A program made the translations under genes and the position numbers. Source: Pseudomonadota bacterium (GTDB taxonomy: Bacteria; Pseudomonadota; Gammaproteobacteria; Burkholderiales; Ferrovaceae). Taken from it: a stretch of DNA of 64,000 bases. Shown here piece by piece: positions 29,553-40,311 of the stretch. Where the stretch lies: the NCBI GenBank assembly GCA_021805725.1, contig JAJZEH010000045.1, positions 39,378-103,377 on the forward strand. Direction: 5' to 3'. Each line of letters starts with the position of its first letter. The stretch's first letter is position 1. Under the pieces are notes generated by a model. It worked only from the letters and a program-made list of their open reading frames with translations. It searched no databases and was not told where the DNA came from.

Positions 29553-30994
29553 TGTCTGGTCAAGACCTTGCCATTGCCGAAGCGACCCTTCTCAAGCCCT
29601 ACGCGCTCGATAGCGCCAGCCTGGATCGCATTTTCGGGCAGATCCTCACACACCAGGTGGATTACGCAGATCTGTATTTTCAGTATAGCCGCAGCGAAGG
29701 CTGGAACCTGGAGGAAGGGGCCGTCAAGTCGGGTTCGTTCCATATAGAACAGGGAGTGGGAGTTCGCGCCATCAGCGGTGAGAAAACGGCTTTTGCCTAT
29801 TCCGACGACATTCAGATTGCTTCCCTGGAGCAGGCAGCCCAGGCCACCCGCGCCATTGGACGCTCAGGCCAAAATGGCCGGCAGCAGATTTTGCGCGGCA
29901 ACCCTGAAACGCCGCGCCTGTACGTGCCAAACGATCCATTGGTCACCCTCAAGGATGCCGAAAAGGTCAGTCTGCTGGAACGCCTGGAACGTTTCGCGAG
30001 GGCGCTCGATTCGCGCGTGACGCAGGTCATGGCTTCCCTTGCCGGCGAGTACGAACTGGTCCTCGTGGCGCGTAGCGATGGTCATCTCAGCGCGGATGTC
30101 CGCCCTCTGGTTCGTGTTTCCATCCAGGTCATCGCCGAAGAGGGCGGGGTGCGGGAACAGGGCTCTGCAGGAGGCGGGGGCCGCTTTGGTTTTGAATACT
30201 TCACCGATGCGCTGTTGCAGGACTATGCCCGCAAGGCCGTGGATCAGGCCATCACCAATCTGGGCGCCCGCCCGGCCCCTGCCGGCACGATGACCGTGGT
30301 GTTGGGTTCGGGTTGGCCGGGGATATTGCTGCATGAGGCCATCGGCCACGGCCTGGAGGGCGATTTCAATCGCAAGGGCACCTCTGCGTTTGCCGGACGC
30401 ATCGGCGAGCGCGTCGCTGCAAAGGGTGTAACGGTGCTCGATGACGGCACCATCGCCAACCGGCGCGGTTCGTTGAATCGGGACGATGAAGGCAACCCAA
30501 CCCAATGCACCACGCTGATCGAAGACGGCATTCTCAAGGGATATCTTCAGGACAGCCTCAACGCACGTTTGATGGGCATGCCCCTGACGGGCAATGGCCG
30601 ACGTGAATCTTTTGCTCATATTCCGCTGCCGCGCATGACCAATACCTACATGCCCGCAGGGGACCGTAACCCTGAAGAAATCATTGCGTCGGTGGATCAT
30701 GGCCTGTATGCCGTCAATTTCGGCGGCGGACAGGTGGACATTACAAGCGGCAAGTTCGTGTTCTCCGCGGCCGAGGCTTGGATGATCGAGAACGGCAAGC
30801 TCACCTACCCGGTCAAGGGGGCAACCCTCATTGGTAATGGCCCGGACGTGCTGACGCGGGTTTCCATGATCGGTAATGACATGGCGCTCGATCCGGGGGT
30901 GGGCGTTTGCGGCAAGGAAGGACAGAGTGTTCCCGTGGGTGTGGGGCAGCCGACCTTGCGTATTGATGGGTTGACAGTGGGCGGTACGGCCTAG
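29549..30994 (+). CDS. tldD: Metalloprotease TldD
   Basis: Zinc protease subunit acting with TldE (PmbA). In enterobacteria the pair matures peptides such as microcin B17 and degrades CcdA. The 481-residue protein contains the zinc motif [13 protein letters not shown] (HExxxH form), with [12 protein letters not shown] and the C-terminal [20 protein letters not shown]. The length is normal. Either of two adjacent ATGs (29549, 29552) could start it. No tldE/pmbA gene is in the window, so the partner must be elsewhere on the chromosome. Confidence 0.94.
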   Translation: MMSGQDLAIAEATLLKPYALDSASLDRIFGQILTHQVDYADLYFQYSRSEGWNLEEGAVKSGSFHIEQGVGVRAISGEKTAFAYSDDIQIASLEQAAQATRAIGRSGQNGRQQILRGNPETPRLYVPNDPLVTLKDAEKVSLLERLERFARALDSRVTQVMASLAGEYELVLVARSDGHLSADVRPLVRVSIQVIAEEGGVREQGSAGGGGRFGFEYFTDALLQDYARKAVDQAITNLGARPAPAGTMTVVLGSGWPGILLHEAIGHGLEGDFNRKGTSAFAGRIGERVAAKGVTVLDDGTIANRRGSLNRDDEGNPTQCTTLIEDGILKGYLQDSLNARLMGMPLTGNGRRESFAHIPLPRMTNTYMPAGDRNPEEIIASVDHGLYAVNFGGGQVDITSGKFVFSAAEAWMIENGKLTYPVKGATLIGNGPDVLTRVSMIGNDMALDPGVGVCGKEGQSVPVGVGQPTLRIDGLTVGGTA

Positions 30995-31056
30995 GGTCTG
31001 ATAAAATAGCCGGTTTTTAATGACTGTGACGGCGTGAAAGACAGGAAACCCCGACC

Positions 31057-32136
31057 ATGACGACTGTTTCGCCCAAAAAAATCGACGATGTTCGCGTTCG
31101 CGAAATCAAGGAATTGCTTCCCCCCGTGCATTTGTTGCGCGAGTTTCCCCTTTCCGCAGAAGCCACGCGGGTGGTCTATGAAACCCGTAGCCAAATCCAT
31201 CACATCCTCCATGGCGCCGACGATCGTCTGGTGGTCATCGTAGGGCCATGCTCGATCCATGACCCCAAGGCTGCCGTTGAATATGCAAGCCGTCTCAAGG
31301 CGCTGAAGGATCAGTGGGCTGAAGAACTGCTGATCATCATGCGGGTTTATTTTGAAAAGCCGCGCACCACGGTGGGCTGGAAGGGCCTGATCAACGACCC
31401 GTACCTGGATGGGAGTTTCCGCATCAATGATGGCCTGCGATTGGCCCGCGGCCTGCTTCTGGAAATTAACGGGATGGGCATGCCCGCAGGCACGGAATTT
31501 CTGGACCTCATTACCCCCCAATATTTTGCCGACCTCATCAGTTGGGGCGCCATTGGCGCACGGACCACGGAAAGCCAGGTCCATCGCGAGCTGGCCTCGG
31601 GACTGTCCTGTCCAGTGGGGTTTAAAAATGGCACTGATGGTAATCTGCGCATTGCGGTGGACGCCATTCGTGCGGCCCAGCAACCTCATCATTTCCTGTC
31701 CGTGACCAAGGCAGGCCATTCGGCCATCGTGGCCACCAACGGCAATGAAGACTGTCACGTCATCCTGCGTGGGGGAAAGTCCACCAATTACGATGCTGCC
31801 AGCGTGGATGCCGCGGCCAGGGAACTTTCAACTGCGGGGCTTGCAGCGCGCGTCATGATCGACTTCAGCCATGCCAACAGCCTCAAGGATCCGCAAAAGC
31901 AATTGCAGGTTGCGCAGAACGTGGCAGATCAACTGGTGGCTGGAGAGTCGCGCATCATGGGCGTGATGATCGAGAGCCATCTGAAGGGTGGGCGACAGGA
32001 CCTCGTGGCAGGACGCGAACTGGAATACGGTAAAAGCATTACGGACGCCTGCATCTCCTTTGACGACACGGTGTCGGTAATTGCCACACTGGGTGAAGCG
32101 GTGCGCCGCCGCCGTCTGGAAGCGACCGAAGTCTGA
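31057..32136 (+). CDS. aroG: 3-deoxy-7-phosphoheptulonate synthase (class I DAHP synthase)
   Basis: First step of the shikimate pathway: condenses PEP with erythrose 4-phosphate. The 359-residue enzyme has the VVIVGPCSIHDPKAAVEYA block, MRVYFEKPRTTVGWKGLINDP, GARTTESQVHRELASGLS and the C-terminal GVMIESHLKGGRQD, all typical of type I-alpha enzymes. The N-terminal extension of about 60 residues carries the allosteric site in this group, so feedback by an aromatic amino acid is likely; which one cannot be told. The isozyme symbol is therefore provisional. Confidence 0.93.
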   Translation: MTTVSPKKIDDVRVREIKELLPPVHLLREFPLSAEATRVVYETRSQIHHILHGADDRLVVIVGPCSIHDPKAAVEYASRLKALKDQWAEELLIIMRVYFEKPRTTVGWKGLINDPYLDGSFRINDGLRLARGLLLEINGMGMPAGTEFLDLITPQYFADLISWGAIGARTTESQVHRELASGLSCPVGFKNGTDGNLRIAVDAIRAAQQPHHFLSVTKAGHSAIVATNGNEDCHVILRGGKSTNYDAASVDAAARELSTAGLAARVMIDFSHANSLKDPQKQLQVAQNVADQLVAGESRIMGVMIESHLKGGRQDLVAGRELEYGKSITDACISFDDTVSVIATLGEAVRRRRLEATEV

Positions 32137-32167
32137 GCATTGTCAAACCGTAACTGAGAGTACGCAG

Positions 32168-32758
32168 ATGGAACATCATTTTCATGTTCATGGCGCCCAC
32201 GAACACGAAGTGGAACACGCGGCCACGGGTGGTCATCAGGGTAAAGGGCATCACGGTATTGCCCTGGCCCAGCAGGTGGCCATTTTTACGGCCCTTCTGG
32301 CCGCCGTGGGCGCCGTGGTGAGCTACCTGGGCGGCAATACCCAGAACGAAGCGTTGTTTCACAAGAACGAGGCTGTGTTGTACAAGGCGCACGCCAGCGA
32401 TCAATGGAGCTTTTATCAGGCCAAAAGCACCAAGGGCCATATCATGAGCATTGCCGGAGAGCTCTCGCCCAGCAAGGAGCGTCGGGCCCAGTATGAAGCC
32501 GACGTAGCACGCTACGAAAAGGAAAAAAAGGACATCAAGGCCAAGGCCGAGGAGTTTGAAGAAAAGTCCCGGCAGGAAAACGAATTGGCTGAAAAGGCCT
32601 TTCATCCGCACCACGCCCTGGCTCTGGCCATGACCTTCATCCAGATCGCGATTGCATTGGCCTCGGTGACTGTCCTGACCAATCGACGCTGGTTGATGAT
32701 TCCGGCGGGGGTGGGCGCCCTGGCAGGCATTGCCACGGCAGTGCTGGCCTACTTATAG
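32168..32758 (+). CDS. DUF4337 membrane protein with His-rich N-terminus
   Basis: A 196-residue protein of the DUF4337 family; function unknown. The first 30 residues are strikingly rich in His and Glu (HHFHVHGAHEHEVEH, then GHQGKGHHG). A first membrane segment lies near 35-55, a long charged coiled-coil region (YEKEKKDIKAKAEEFEEKSRQ) in the middle, and two C-terminal helices at about 148-168 and 175-195. The ATG at 32168 is chosen because the upstream open frame overlaps aroG and has no family similarity. The His cluster could bind metal, but that is a guess. Its end overlaps the convergent adenosyltransferase by 10 bases. Confidence 0.85.
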   Translation: MEHHFHVHGAHEHEVEHAATGGHQGKGHHGIALAQQVAIFTALLAAVGAVVSYLGGNTQNEALFHKNEAVLYKAHASDQWSFYQAKSTKGHIMSIAGELSPSKERRAQYEADVARYEKEKKDIKAKAEEFEEKSRQENELAEKAFHPHHALALAMTFIQIAIALASVTVLTNRRWLMIPAGVGALAGIATAVLAYL

Positions 32759-33297
32759 CCGGGGTGCCACAGAACGTCGGGAACGCCTGCCTCACGGTTA
32801 AGGTATCGCGCCAATACGAAAAGCAGGTCGGAGAGGCGGTTGAGGTAATGCATTGGCGTGGGGGCCAGCGGCTGATCCGCATGCAGCATCACCAGCCGGC
32901 GTTCGGCTCGCCGGCAGACCGTGCGGGCCATGTGGCATAACGCAGCGGCCTTCGAGCCGCCCGGCAGGATGAACTCCTTCAGCGGCTGGAGTTCATTGTT
33001 GAACCGGTCGATTTCCTCCTCCAGCTCACCCACGCGCGCCTCGGGAATGACTTGGTGCCCCGGAATGCACAGTTCGGCCCCAAGGTCGAACAGGTCATGC
33101 TGGATTCGGGTCAACAAGCGGTGGATTGCGGGGGGCAGGACCTCGGTGCAAAGCAAACCGATGACGCTGTTGAGCTCATCCACGTCCCCCATGCTTTCGA
33201 TGCGCCCGTGGTCTTTCGAGACGCGCGTGCCATCCCCCAGCCCTGTGCTGCCGTCATCGCCGGTACGGGTGTAGATGCGAGTCAGTCGGTGGCCCAT
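32749..33297 (-). CDS. PduO-type ATP:cob(I)alamin adenosyltransferase
   Basis: Makes adenosylcobalamin from ATP and cob(I)alamin. With the ATG at 33297 the protein has 182 residues and starts RLTRIYTRTGDDGSTGLGDG, the ATP-binding N-terminus of the PduO/MMAB group. ESMGDVDELNSVIG, LPGGSKAAALCHMARTVCRRAER and YLNRLSDLLFVLARYLN at the C-terminus are also diagnostic. The longer open frame upstream crosses the accA promoter and start and is not coding. Its presence indicates a B12-dependent enzyme somewhere in the genome. Confidence 0.93.
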   Translation of the reverse strand: MGHRLTRIYTRTGDDGSTGLGDGTRVSKDHGRIESMGDVDELNSVIGLLCTEVLPPAIHRLLTRIQHDLFDLGAELCIPGHQVIPEARVGELEEEIDRFNNELQPLKEFILPGGSKAAALCHMARTVCRRAERRLVMLHADQPLAPTPMHYLNRLSDLLFVLARYLNREAGVPDVLWHPGYK

Positions 33298-33320
33298 AGT
33301 TGTGTCAGAGTTCAGAATCG

Positions 33321-33350
33321 TTGTGGTTGCGGTGACAGGGTCGTTATAAT
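33321..33350 (+). promoter_or_regulatory. Candidate promoter for the accA operon
   Basis: TTGTGG at 33321-33326 and a perfect TATAAT at 33345-33350 with an 18-base spacer, in the divergent gap between the adenosyltransferase gene and accA. The start of accA is 48 bases after the -10. Confidence 0.5.
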
Positions 33351-33397
33351 GCCCGTTTGCTTCTGGATACTGCAACCCTTTTGACGGGTGCTTCCTT

Positions 33398-34366
33398 ATG
33401 AAAACAGTTTTTCTGGAATTTGAGCAACCGATTGGTGAGCTGGAAGGCAAGATCGAAGATTTGCGTTTCGTGCAGGAAGACTCTGCCGTGGACATTTCCC
33501 AGGAGATCGAGCGCCTGCAGAAGAAAAGCCAGTCCCTCACCAAGGAAATCTATGCCGGACTGAAGTCCTGGCAGATTGCCCAGGTGGCGCGGCATAGCCA
33601 GCGCCCTTACACGCTGGATTACATCGAGGCGTTATTTACCGATTTCGAGGAGTTGCACGGGGATCGCGGCTTTGCCGATGACCCGGCCATCGTGGGGGGG
33701 ATTGCACGCTTTGGGGGGCGCCCGGTCATGGTGATCGGGCACCAAAAGGGGCGGGATACCAAAGACCGTATCTATCGCAACTTTGGTCAGGCGCGCCCCG
33801 AAGGCTATCGCAAGGCATTGCGCCTCATGCGTCTTGCCGAAAAATTTGGCCTGCCGATCATGACCTTTATCGACACTCCAGGGGCCTATCCTGGCATTGG
33901 TGCTGAAGAGCGGGGTCAGTCCGAAGCCATCGGACGCAATCTGTACGAGATGGCCGCGCTCAAAACGCCAATTATCTGCACCATCATCGGCGAAGGTGGA
34001 TCGGGAGGCGCTCTGGCCATTGCCGTCGGCGATGCCACGCTCATCCTGCAATACTCCATCTACTCCGTGATCTCACCCGAAGGCTGTGCCGCAATCCTCT
34101 GGAAAACGTCCGAAAAAACCAGTGAAGCTGCCGAAGCGCTGGGTATTACGGCGCCAAGGCTCAAGTCGTTGGGGTTGGTGGACAAGATCGTCCCCGAGCC
34201 GCTTGGGGGGGCGCATCGCGATCCCCAGGCCATGGCCCAAAACCTCAAACGCGCATTGCAGGAAGTGCTGAAGCAAGTCGAGGCGCTTTCACCGGATGAG
34301 CTTCTGGCGCGGCGTTTCGAGCGCTTCATGGGCTATGGCAAATTCAAGGAAACAGCTGCTCGCTGA
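33398..34366 (+). CDS. accA: Acetyl-CoA carboxylase carboxyltransferase subunit alpha
   Basis: Transfers the carboxyl group from biotin carboxyl carrier to acetyl-CoA, the committed step of fatty acid synthesis; works with AccD. The 322-residue crotonase-fold protein begins with the usual helical [19 protein letters not shown]. It has [40 protein letters not shown] and [17 protein letters not shown], the CoA/biotin site. It opens a long conserved gene run to purA. The tilS start lies inside its last codons. Confidence 0.97.
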   Translation: MKTVFLEFEQPIGELEGKIEDLRFVQEDSAVDISQEIERLQKKSQSLTKEIYAGLKSWQIAQVARHSQRPYTLDYIEALFTDFEELHGDRGFADDPAIVGGIARFGGRPVMVIGHQKGRDTKDRIYRNFGQARPEGYRKALRLMRLAEKFGLPIMTFIDTPGAYPGIGAEERGQSEAIGRNLYEMAALKTPIICTIIGEGGSGGALAIAVGDATLILQYSIYSVISPEGCAAILWKTSEKTSEAAEALGITAPRLKSLGLVDKIVPEPLGGAHRDPQAMAQNLKRALQEVLKQVEALSPDELLARRFERFMGYGKFKETAAR

Positions 34367-35702
34367 AGTCCAAAGCACGGTTTGGCAGGCCCTCCAGAGG
34401 CACATCAGGGAAGGGGATCATCTCTGTGTGGGGTTGAGCGGGGGATTGGACTCCATGGTTCTGCTTGCCCTGTTGCAGGCACTCGCACCGCGCGGTGTGT
34501 GTCGCCTTTCGGCCCTGCACGTCAACCACCGAATTCACCCTGAAGCGGATCGCTGGCAGGAATTTTGCCAGCAGTTTTGCCTGGAGCAGGGCATTCCCTG
34601 CAGCGTCGAACGCGTAGATCTGAACCGCACGGGCGGAGAGAGCCTCGAAGCGGTGGCGCGTGACGCGCGTTACGCGGCATTCGCCCGGCAGCCCGCAGAC
34701 TTCATCGTGTTGGCGCACCACCAGAATGATCAGGCTGAAACCTTCCTGATCCAGTTGCTGCGCGGCGCAGGTCTGCAGGGGTTGTGCGCCATGCCGGAAA
34801 TGCGACCCCTCGATCCGCGCGGCACCGCACCCCGCTTGCTGCGCCCCTTGCTGCAGGTGGCACGCACGGACCTGCAGGCGTGCGCTGAGGCGCTCGGTTT
34901 GCGCTGGATCCACGATCCCTCCAACGATCAGCGCGCCTATGTGCGCAATTTTTTGCGTCATGAAGTGGCGCCCGTGCTGAACGCCCGTTTTCCATCCTGG
35001 CAGGCCACAGTCGCACGTTCCTTGGGGCATCTCTCCCAGGCGCAGGCTCTGCTCGATGTTCTGGCGCAGCAGGACTTTGCGGCATGCGGCAACGCCGAGG
35101 GCATTCGGGTCGGTAACGCGTTGGCGCTGGGAGAGGATCGTGCAACCAATCTGCTGCGCTGGTGGCTGCGCAGGCAGGGAGCGCCGGCCTGCCATCAGGG
35201 ACAATTGCAGGAATGGCTGCGCCAGGGCCATGCGGCACCCGATCGCACGCCCGAGCTCGCCTGGAACGGCTGGGTGCTGGGAAGGTTCGCCGGATCCTGG
35301 CAGCTGCACCGGGCCATCGATGGCGATTGGGTGTTGCCGACCTTGTCGTGCTGGCCCGAAGGAACTATCCAGATCCCCGGGGCAGGGCGGTTGATCCAGG
35401 AGCCGGCAACGGGGTCGGGGATTCGCAGGGAACTCCTGGCACAGGGCCAAATTTCACTGCGCACTCGTCAGGGGGGGGAGCGGCTGCGCCCTAGGGCAGG
35501 GGGGCCCACCCGAACCTTGCGCCATCTTTTTCAGGAGTCGGCGCTGCCTCCCTGGTGGCGTGATGCGCTCCCCTTGGTATTTCGCGGTGATACCCTGATC
35601 TGCGTTCCCGGTGTGGCGGTGGATGCGGCGGCGCAAGCGGGGCCAGGGGAGCCGGGGCTGCAATTGCGATGGGAACCTTTTATGCCTGAGGCCGCACATT
35701 AG
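34335..35702 (+). CDS. tilS: tRNA(Ile)-lysidine synthase
   Basis: Modifies C34 of the CAU-anticodon tRNA-Ile to lysidine so that it reads AUA. The 455-residue protein has the PP-loop GLSGGLDSM near 34-42, [33 protein letters not shown] and the C-terminal TilS substrate-binding domain with [16 protein letters not shown]. The ATG at 34335 overlaps accA by 32 bases; the earlier in-frame codon at 34296 gives no family match. High Gln/Trp content in the linker is normal for this gene. Confidence 0.93.
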   Translation: MANSRKQLLAEVQSTVWQALQRHIREGDHLCVGLSGGLDSMVLLALLQALAPRGVCRLSALHVNHRIHPEADRWQEFCQQFCLEQGIPCSVERVDLNRTGGESLEAVARDARYAAFARQPADFIVLAHHQNDQAETFLIQLLRGAGLQGLCAMPEMRPLDPRGTAPRLLRPLLQVARTDLQACAEALGLRWIHDPSNDQRAYVRNFLRHEVAPVLNARFPSWQATVARSLGHLSQAQALLDVLAQQDFAACGNAEGIRVGNALALGEDRATNLLRWWLRRQGAPACHQGQLQEWLRQGHAAPDRTPELAWNGWVLGRFAGSWQLHRAIDGDWVLPTLSCWPEGTIQIPGAGRLIQEPATGSGIRRELLAQGQISLRTRQGGERLRPRAGGPTRTLRHLFQESALPPWWRDALPLVFRGDTLICVPGVAVDAAAQAGPGEPGLQLRWEPFMPEAAH

Positions 35703-35762
35703 GTAGCCTCGCCATGTTAGAATGTTCCGTTTTACAAACATCAAGTTAGCGGAGCCAACACC

Positions 35763-36188
35763 ATGTCGATCGAGCGTACCCTGTCCATCATCAAACCCGA
35801 TGCAGTTGCCAAGAATGTCATCGGAGAAATCTATAGCCGTTTTGAAAAGGCAGGCCTCAAAGTCATCGCCGCACGCATGGTTCAGCTCTCAAAAGCCGAA
35901 GCCGAGGGGTTTTATGCCGTGCACCGCGAACGTCCATTTTTCAAGGATCTGGTTTCGTTCATGATTTCCGGGCCGGTCATGATCCAGGTGTTGCAGGGAG
36001 AAGGCGCCATCCTCAAGAACCGCGACCTGATGGGCGCTACGGACCCCAAGAAGGCGGCGTCCGGCACCATTCGTGCAGATTTTGCCGACAGCATCGATGC
36101 CAATGCCGTGCATGGCTCGGATGGCCCTGAAACGGCAGCGGTGGAGATTGCCTACTTCTTCCCCGCGTTGAACGTTTACGCTCGCTAA
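35763..36188 (+). CDS. ndk: Nucleoside diphosphate kinase
   Basis: Balances NTP and dNTP pools by moving the gamma phosphate. The 141-residue protein is full length and highly conserved: [20 protein letters not shown] at the N-terminus, then [12 protein letters not shown] and the active-site block [20 protein letters not shown]. The His in HGSD is the phospho-carrier. GGAG precedes the ATG. About 60 bases separate it from tilS; a TAGAAT at 35718-35723 might be a -10 but has no good -35. Confidence 0.97.
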   Translation: MSIERTLSIIKPDAVAKNVIGEIYSRFEKAGLKVIAARMVQLSKAEAEGFYAVHRERPFFKDLVSFMISGPVMIQVLQGEGAILKNRDLMGATDPKKAASGTIRADFADSIDANAVHGSDGPETAAVEIAYFFPALNVYAR

Positions 36189-36209
36189 GGAGAGGCTTTC
36201 TCTTTCAAT

Positions 36210-37292
36210 ATGCGCGTCAATCTGCTCGGCCTCAATCGCGAAGAACTGGAACAGACCCTGGAAGGGCTGGGCCAGAAGCCGTTTCGAGCCCGTCAACTGA
36301 TGCGCTGGATTCACCACTTTGGCGTATCCGATTTTGGCAGCATGACGGATATCGCAAAATCGCTGCGTGAGCTACTTGCGGATCATGCCGTCGTGGAAGT
36401 TCCTCGCTTGCTCTCAGAGCAAGTTTCGGAAGATGGCACGCGCAAGTGGCTACTGGAGCTGTCTCCTGGCAACGCCATCGAAACCGTTTTCATTCCTGAG
36501 GATGATCGCGGTACGCTGTGCATTTCATCGCAGGTGGGCTGCGCCCTGGCTTGCACTTTCTGTGCCACAGGGCGCCAGGGATTCAACCGCAACCTCACCA
36601 CGGCCGAGATCATAGGGCAGGTATGGTGGGCCAACCGAGCCCTGGGGCACGATCCCAAGGGTGAGCGCATCATCAGCAACGTGGTATTGATGGGCATGGG
36701 CGAACCCCTGCTCAACTACGACGCTGTGGTGAAGGCCATCGACATCCTGCTCGACGATTTTGGCTACGGATTGTCCCGTCGTCGCGTTACCCTGTCCACC
36801 TCAGGTGTCTTGCCTGCACTGGAGCGGTTGCGGGAGCGGGCGCCGGTGGCGCTGGCCGTATCCTTGCATGCACCTACCGATGCGTTGCGCGATGTTTTGG
36901 TGCCCATCAATCAAAAATACCCCATCAAGGAGCTGATGGCGGCCTGTCGTCGTTATCTTGAGGTCGGGCCTCGCGATTTTGTGACTTTCGAGTATGTGTT
37001 GCTGGACGGCGTCAACGATTCCGAGGCGCATGCGCGCCAATTGATTGCCTGCGTCGCCGACGTCTCCTGCAAGTTCAACCTCATTCCTTTCAATCCCTTC
37101 CCCAATTCGGGCTATCAGCGCTCCCGCCCCGAAGCGGTGCGACGCTTTCGCGACATCCTGATGCAGTCGGGGTTTGTCGTGACCGTGCGCAAAACCCGCG
37201 GTGATGATATTGATGCCGCGTGCGGTCAACTGGCTGGACAGGTGGTCGATAAAAGTCGTCGCAACGTTCACATTCCAAACCAGATCGTATGA
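36210..37292 (+). CDS. rlmN: Dual-specificity 23S rRNA/tRNA methyltransferase RlmN
   Basis: Radical SAM enzyme that methylates C2 of A2503 in 23S rRNA and A37 in some tRNAs. In its 360 residues the iron-sulfur motif is CALACTFC (Cys-x3-Cys-x2-Cys), preceded by [39 protein letters not shown] and INPF-like [10 protein letters not shown] follow, and the second catalytic Cys is near the C-terminus (DIDAACGQL). The length is normal. The rodZ start overlaps its stop (ATGA). Confidence 0.97.
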   Translation: MRVNLLGLNREELEQTLEGLGQKPFRARQLMRWIHHFGVSDFGSMTDIAKSLRELLADHAVVEVPRLLSEQVSEDGTRKWLLELSPGNAIETVFIPEDDRGTLCISSQVGCALACTFCATGRQGFNRNLTTAEIIGQVWWANRALGHDPKGERIISNVVLMGMGEPLLNYDAVVKAIDILLDDFGYGLSRRRVTLSTSGVLPALERLRERAPVALAVSLHAPTDALRDVLVPINQKYPIKELMAACRRYLEVGPRDFVTFEYVLLDGVNDSEAHARQLIACVADVSCKFNLIPFNPFPNSGYQRSRPEAVRRFRDILMQSGFVVTVRKTRGDDIDAACGQLAGQVVDKSRRNVHIPNQIV

Positions 37293-37810
37293 CTGAAACC
37301 AGCGCATCCATTCCTTCTTCGGCGGGCGTAGGGAAGCAATTGGCGGCCTTGCGCCAACAAAAGGGACTGTCCATTCAAGATGTTTCGACGCGACTGCGCT
37401 TTTCTTCAAGGCAACTCACCGCGCTGGAAGAGGGCCAATACGGCGCCCTTCCGGACATGACCTTCGTGCGCGCCATGATCCGGGCGTATGCGCGCTTTCT
37501 GGAATCCGATCCTGCGCTGCTGATTGCTGCGCTGGAAGCCGAACGTCCCGATGCCGTGCCACGCCTGATGGTGGTGCAGCCTGTTTCTGTCCCGAGCGAG
37601 GGCGTTGCCTTTTTTCGCGAGGTCCGCGAGGGCAACCGACGCTGGATCATTGCAGCACTGCTCCTATTGGCGTTGGCGCTGATTGGCGCCTGGGTATGGC
37701 ACCTTGACGAAGCCCCTACCGAAGTGGGTGCTTCGCAAAATGAAGCAATACAACCCGTTGCGCCCGCAAGCACTCCGGATCCTGCCGCCAATCGCCCTCC
37801 AGAGCCATGA
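37289..37810 (+). CDS. rodZ: RodZ-like protein (short form)
   Basis: Cell-shape protein that links MreB to the membrane. The 173-residue chain has an N-terminal HTH domain (about 12-80: [20 protein letters not shown]) of the MreB-binding type. A juxtamembrane basic patch (REGNRR) precedes one membrane helix at about 118-137. Only some 35 periplasmic residues follow, rich in Pro and Ala. The usual periplasmic domain (DUF4115), which makes typical RodZ about 300 residues or more, is absent, with no sign of a frameshift before ispG. The position before ispG is the conserved rodZ site. Confidence 0.85.
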   Translation: MTETSASIPSSAGVGKQLAALRQQKGLSIQDVSTRLRFSSRQLTALEEGQYGALPDMTFVRAMIRAYARFLESDPALLIAALEAERPDAVPRLMVVQPVSVPSEGVAFFREVREGNRRWIIAALLLLALALIGAWVWHLDEAPTEVGASQNEAIQPVAPASTPDPAANRPPEP

Positions 37811-39036
37811 TGTCCACAGACGCCCCACATCCAGCGCGACGCGCGGCCCGTCAGGTCAAGGTCAAAGGCGTGACCATTGGCGGCGCTGCTCCCATCGTCG
37901 TGCAGTCCATGACCAACACCGATACCGCCGATGTGGCAAGTACGGTTGAACAGGTGGCGGCCCTGGCACAAGCAGGTTCCGAGCTGGTGCGTGTGACAGT
38001 CAATACCGCCGAGGCTGCAGCGGCTGTGCCCGAGATCCGTCGTCAGTTGGATCGTCGCGGGGTGGGGGTGCCTCTGGTGGGAGACTTCCATTTCAATGGA
38101 CATAAGCTCCTCAACGATTTCCCCGAATGCGCGGCGGTTTTGGACAAATACCGTATCAACCCGGGCAATGTGGGTCGCGGCTCCCGTCGCGACGAACAGT
38201 TTGCCCAGTTGATCGGGCTGGCCTGTCGTTACGGCAAGCCCGTGCGTATTGGGGTGAATTGGGGAAGCCTTGATCAGGAAGTCCTGGCCCGATTCATGGA
38301 TGACAACGCGCAGCTCGCCGCGCCAAGACCGGTAGAGGTGGTCATGCGCCATGCGTTGGTGGCCTCTGCCCTGGAAAGCGCCGCACTGGCGGAACAGTTG
38401 GGACTGCCCGGCGACCGCATCGTTCTGTCCTGTAAGGTCAGCGGTGTGCAGGACCTCATCGCCGTGTACCGCGATCTTGCAGCGCGTTGCGATTATCCGC
38501 TGCACCTGGGGCTCACTGAAGCCGGGATGGGCTCCAAGGGCATCGTGGCTTCCACGGCTGCCATGGGAGTTCTCCTGCAGGAGGGGATTGGCGATACCAT
38601 TCGGGTCTCGCTCACGCCAGAGCCCAATGGCGATCGGACTCAGGAAGTCGTGGTGGCCCAGGAAATCCTGCAAACCATGGGCCTGCGCGCTTTCACTCCC
38701 ATGGTGACGGCCTGTCCGGGTTGCGGGCGTACCACCAGCACCTATTTTCAGGAACTCGCCAGCCGCATCCAGACCTACCTGCGCCAGAGCATGCCGCTAT
38801 GGCGCGTTGATTATCCTGGTGTCGAGCACCTGCATGTGGCGGTCATGGGGTGTGTGGTCAACGGCCCGGGTGAGAGCAAGCTTGCCGACATCGGCATCAG
38901 CCTGCCAGGCTCGGGCGAGCGGCCGGTGGCACCGGTCTATGTGGACGGGGAAAAGACCGTCACACTCAAGGGGGACCATATTGCTGAGGAGTTTCAAGCC
39001 ATTGTGTTCGAATATGTGCAACGCCGGTTTGGTTAG
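37807..39036 (+). CDS. ispG: 4-hydroxy-3-methylbut-2-enyl diphosphate synthase
   Basis: Iron-sulfur enzyme of the MEP isoprenoid pathway (penultimate step). The 409-residue protein contains [20 protein letters not shown] at the N-terminus, [14 protein letters not shown] and [12 protein letters not shown]. The [4Fe-4S] ligands lie in CPGCGRT and [10 protein letters not shown]. The length and motifs fit the flavodoxin-dependent bacterial form. It starts at one of two adjacent ATGs overlapping the rodZ stop. It is part of the accA-purA gene run, physically apart from ispD-ispF. Confidence 0.97.
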   Translation: MMSTDAPHPARRAARQVKVKGVTIGGAAPIVVQSMTNTDTADVASTVEQVAALAQAGSELVRVTVNTAEAAAAVPEIRRQLDRRGVGVPLVGDFHFNGHKLLNDFPECAAVLDKYRINPGNVGRGSRRDEQFAQLIGLACRYGKPVRIGVNWGSLDQEVLARFMDDNAQLAAPRPVEVVMRHALVASALESAALAEQLGLPGDRIVLSCKVSGVQDLIAVYRDLAARCDYPLHLGLTEAGMGSKGIVASTAAMGVLLQEGIGDTIRVSLTPEPNGDRTQEVVVAQEILQTMGLRAFTPMVTACPGCGRTTSTYFQELASRIQTYLRQSMPLWRVDYPGVEHLHVAVMGCVVNGPGESKLADIGISLPGSGERPVAPVYVDGEKTVTLKGDHIAEEFQAIVFEYVQRRFG

Positions 39037-39039
39037 TTG

Positions 39040-40302
39040 ATGAATCCACAAAAATTTCAGGCCGTGCGCGGCATGAACGATATTCTGCCCGACGACACCC
39101 CTGCCTGGGCATTTCTTGAGGAAACGCTGCGTCGCTGGCTGAACCAATACGGCTACCGCGAGGTTCGCTCGCCAGTGCTGGAGCCCACGGGGTTGTTCAT
39201 CCGCTCCATCGGCGAAGTGACCGACATCGTTGAAAAGGAGATGTACACTTTCGTGGACGGGTTGAACGGCGAGAGTCTGACGTTGCGCCCTGAGGCGACG
39301 GCCTCCTGCGTGCGTCTGGCCGTGCAGCACAACCTGCTCTATGCGGGTCCGCAGCGCTTGTGGTACCTGGGGCCCATGTTTCGCCATGAGCGTCCGCAGA
39401 AAGGGCGTTACCGCCAGTTTCACCAATGTGGAGCCGAAGCACTGGGTTTTGCCGGCCCCGACATCGATGCGGAATTGATCGTCATGACAGCGCGCCTCTG
39501 GGAAATGCTGGGGTTGCGGGAAGTGTCACTGGAAATTAACTCCATCGGAAGCCTGGAGTGTCGCCAGCAGCATCGCCAGAAATTGATTGCCTATTTTGAA
39601 GGTCATCTTGATGCGTTGGACGAGGATGCAAAGCGACGCCTCCATTCCAACCCATTGCGGATACTGGACAGCAAGAACCCTGCGCTGGCACCCATTATCG
39701 AAGGTGCGCCGCGCTTGATGGACACCCTGGATGAGGCATCAGCACTTCATTTTGAGAAGCTGCAGAGCCTGTTACGGGCAGCTGGATTGTCATACCGCAT
39801 CAATCCGCGACTGGTGCGCGGCCTGGACTATTACAACGCCACTGTCTTTGAGTGGGTCACGCCCCTGTTGGGTGCCCAGAGCACCATCTGTGGCGGCGGC
39901 CGTTATGACGGCCTGATGGAGCAACTGGGGGGCAAACCCGCGCCAGCATGTGGTTTTGCCATGGGGCTGGAGCGCCTGTTGGCCTTGCTGCATGAAACGC
40001 GCTCCGAGCCCATGCCGGTGGCAGGGCCGGAAGTCTACGTGGTTCACCAGGGTGAAGGTGCGCAGGAAGCTGCTTTCCTGATTGCCGATGCCCTGCGTGC
40101 TGCAGGACATGTCGTGGTGTTGCATTGTGGTGGTGGCAATTTCAAAGCCCAGCTCAAGCGCGCAGACAGTTGCAAGGCCGCCTTTGCCTTCATCGTCGGT
40201 GAGGATGAGGTGCGGCAGCATACGGTCAGCATCAAACCATTGCGAGGCCAGGGCCCTCAACAAACCTTATCGCTGCAACAGGCGATTCAACTTTTGAAGT
40301 AG
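39040..40302 (+). CDS. hisS: Histidyl-tRNA synthetase
   Basis: Charges tRNA-His. This 420-residue class II synthetase has the N-terminal [12 protein letters not shown], motif 2 ([19 protein letters not shown]), the histidine-binding LVRGLDYYN and GGGRYDGL motifs, and a C-terminal anticodon-binding domain. I use the ATG at 39040, three bases after the ispG stop; a TTG directly before it is in frame but less likely. Another HisS-fold gene, hisZ, is at 47.5 kb and should not be confused with it. Confidence 0.97.
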   Translation: MNPQKFQAVRGMNDILPDDTPAWAFLEETLRRWLNQYGYREVRSPVLEPTGLFIRSIGEVTDIVEKEMYTFVDGLNGESLTLRPEATASCVRLAVQHNLLYAGPQRLWYLGPMFRHERPQKGRYRQFHQCGAEALGFAGPDIDAELIVMTARLWEMLGLREVSLEINSIGSLECRQQHRQKLIAYFEGHLDALDEDAKRRLHSNPLRILDSKNPALAPIIEGAPRLMDTLDEASALHFEKLQSLLRAAGLSYRINPRLVRGLDYYNATVFEWVTPLLGAQSTICGGGRYDGLMEQLGGKPAPACGFAMGLERLLALLHETRSEPMPVAGPEVYVVHQGEGAQEAAFLIADALRAAGHVVVLHCGGGNFKAQLKRADSCKAAFAFIVGEDEVRQHTVSIKPLRGQGPQQTLSLQQAIQLLK

Positions 40303-40311
40303 GAAAGTCTT

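Noticed and set aside
30971..31007. TTGACA and TAAAAT upstream of the DAHP synthase as a promoter
   Set aside because: The spacer is 25 bases, too long for a normal sigma-70 promoter; the TTGACA lies in tldD coding sequence.
37375..38673. 432-codon minus-strand frame across rodZ and ispG
   Set aside because: It crosses two certain genes and shows no protein-like motifs.
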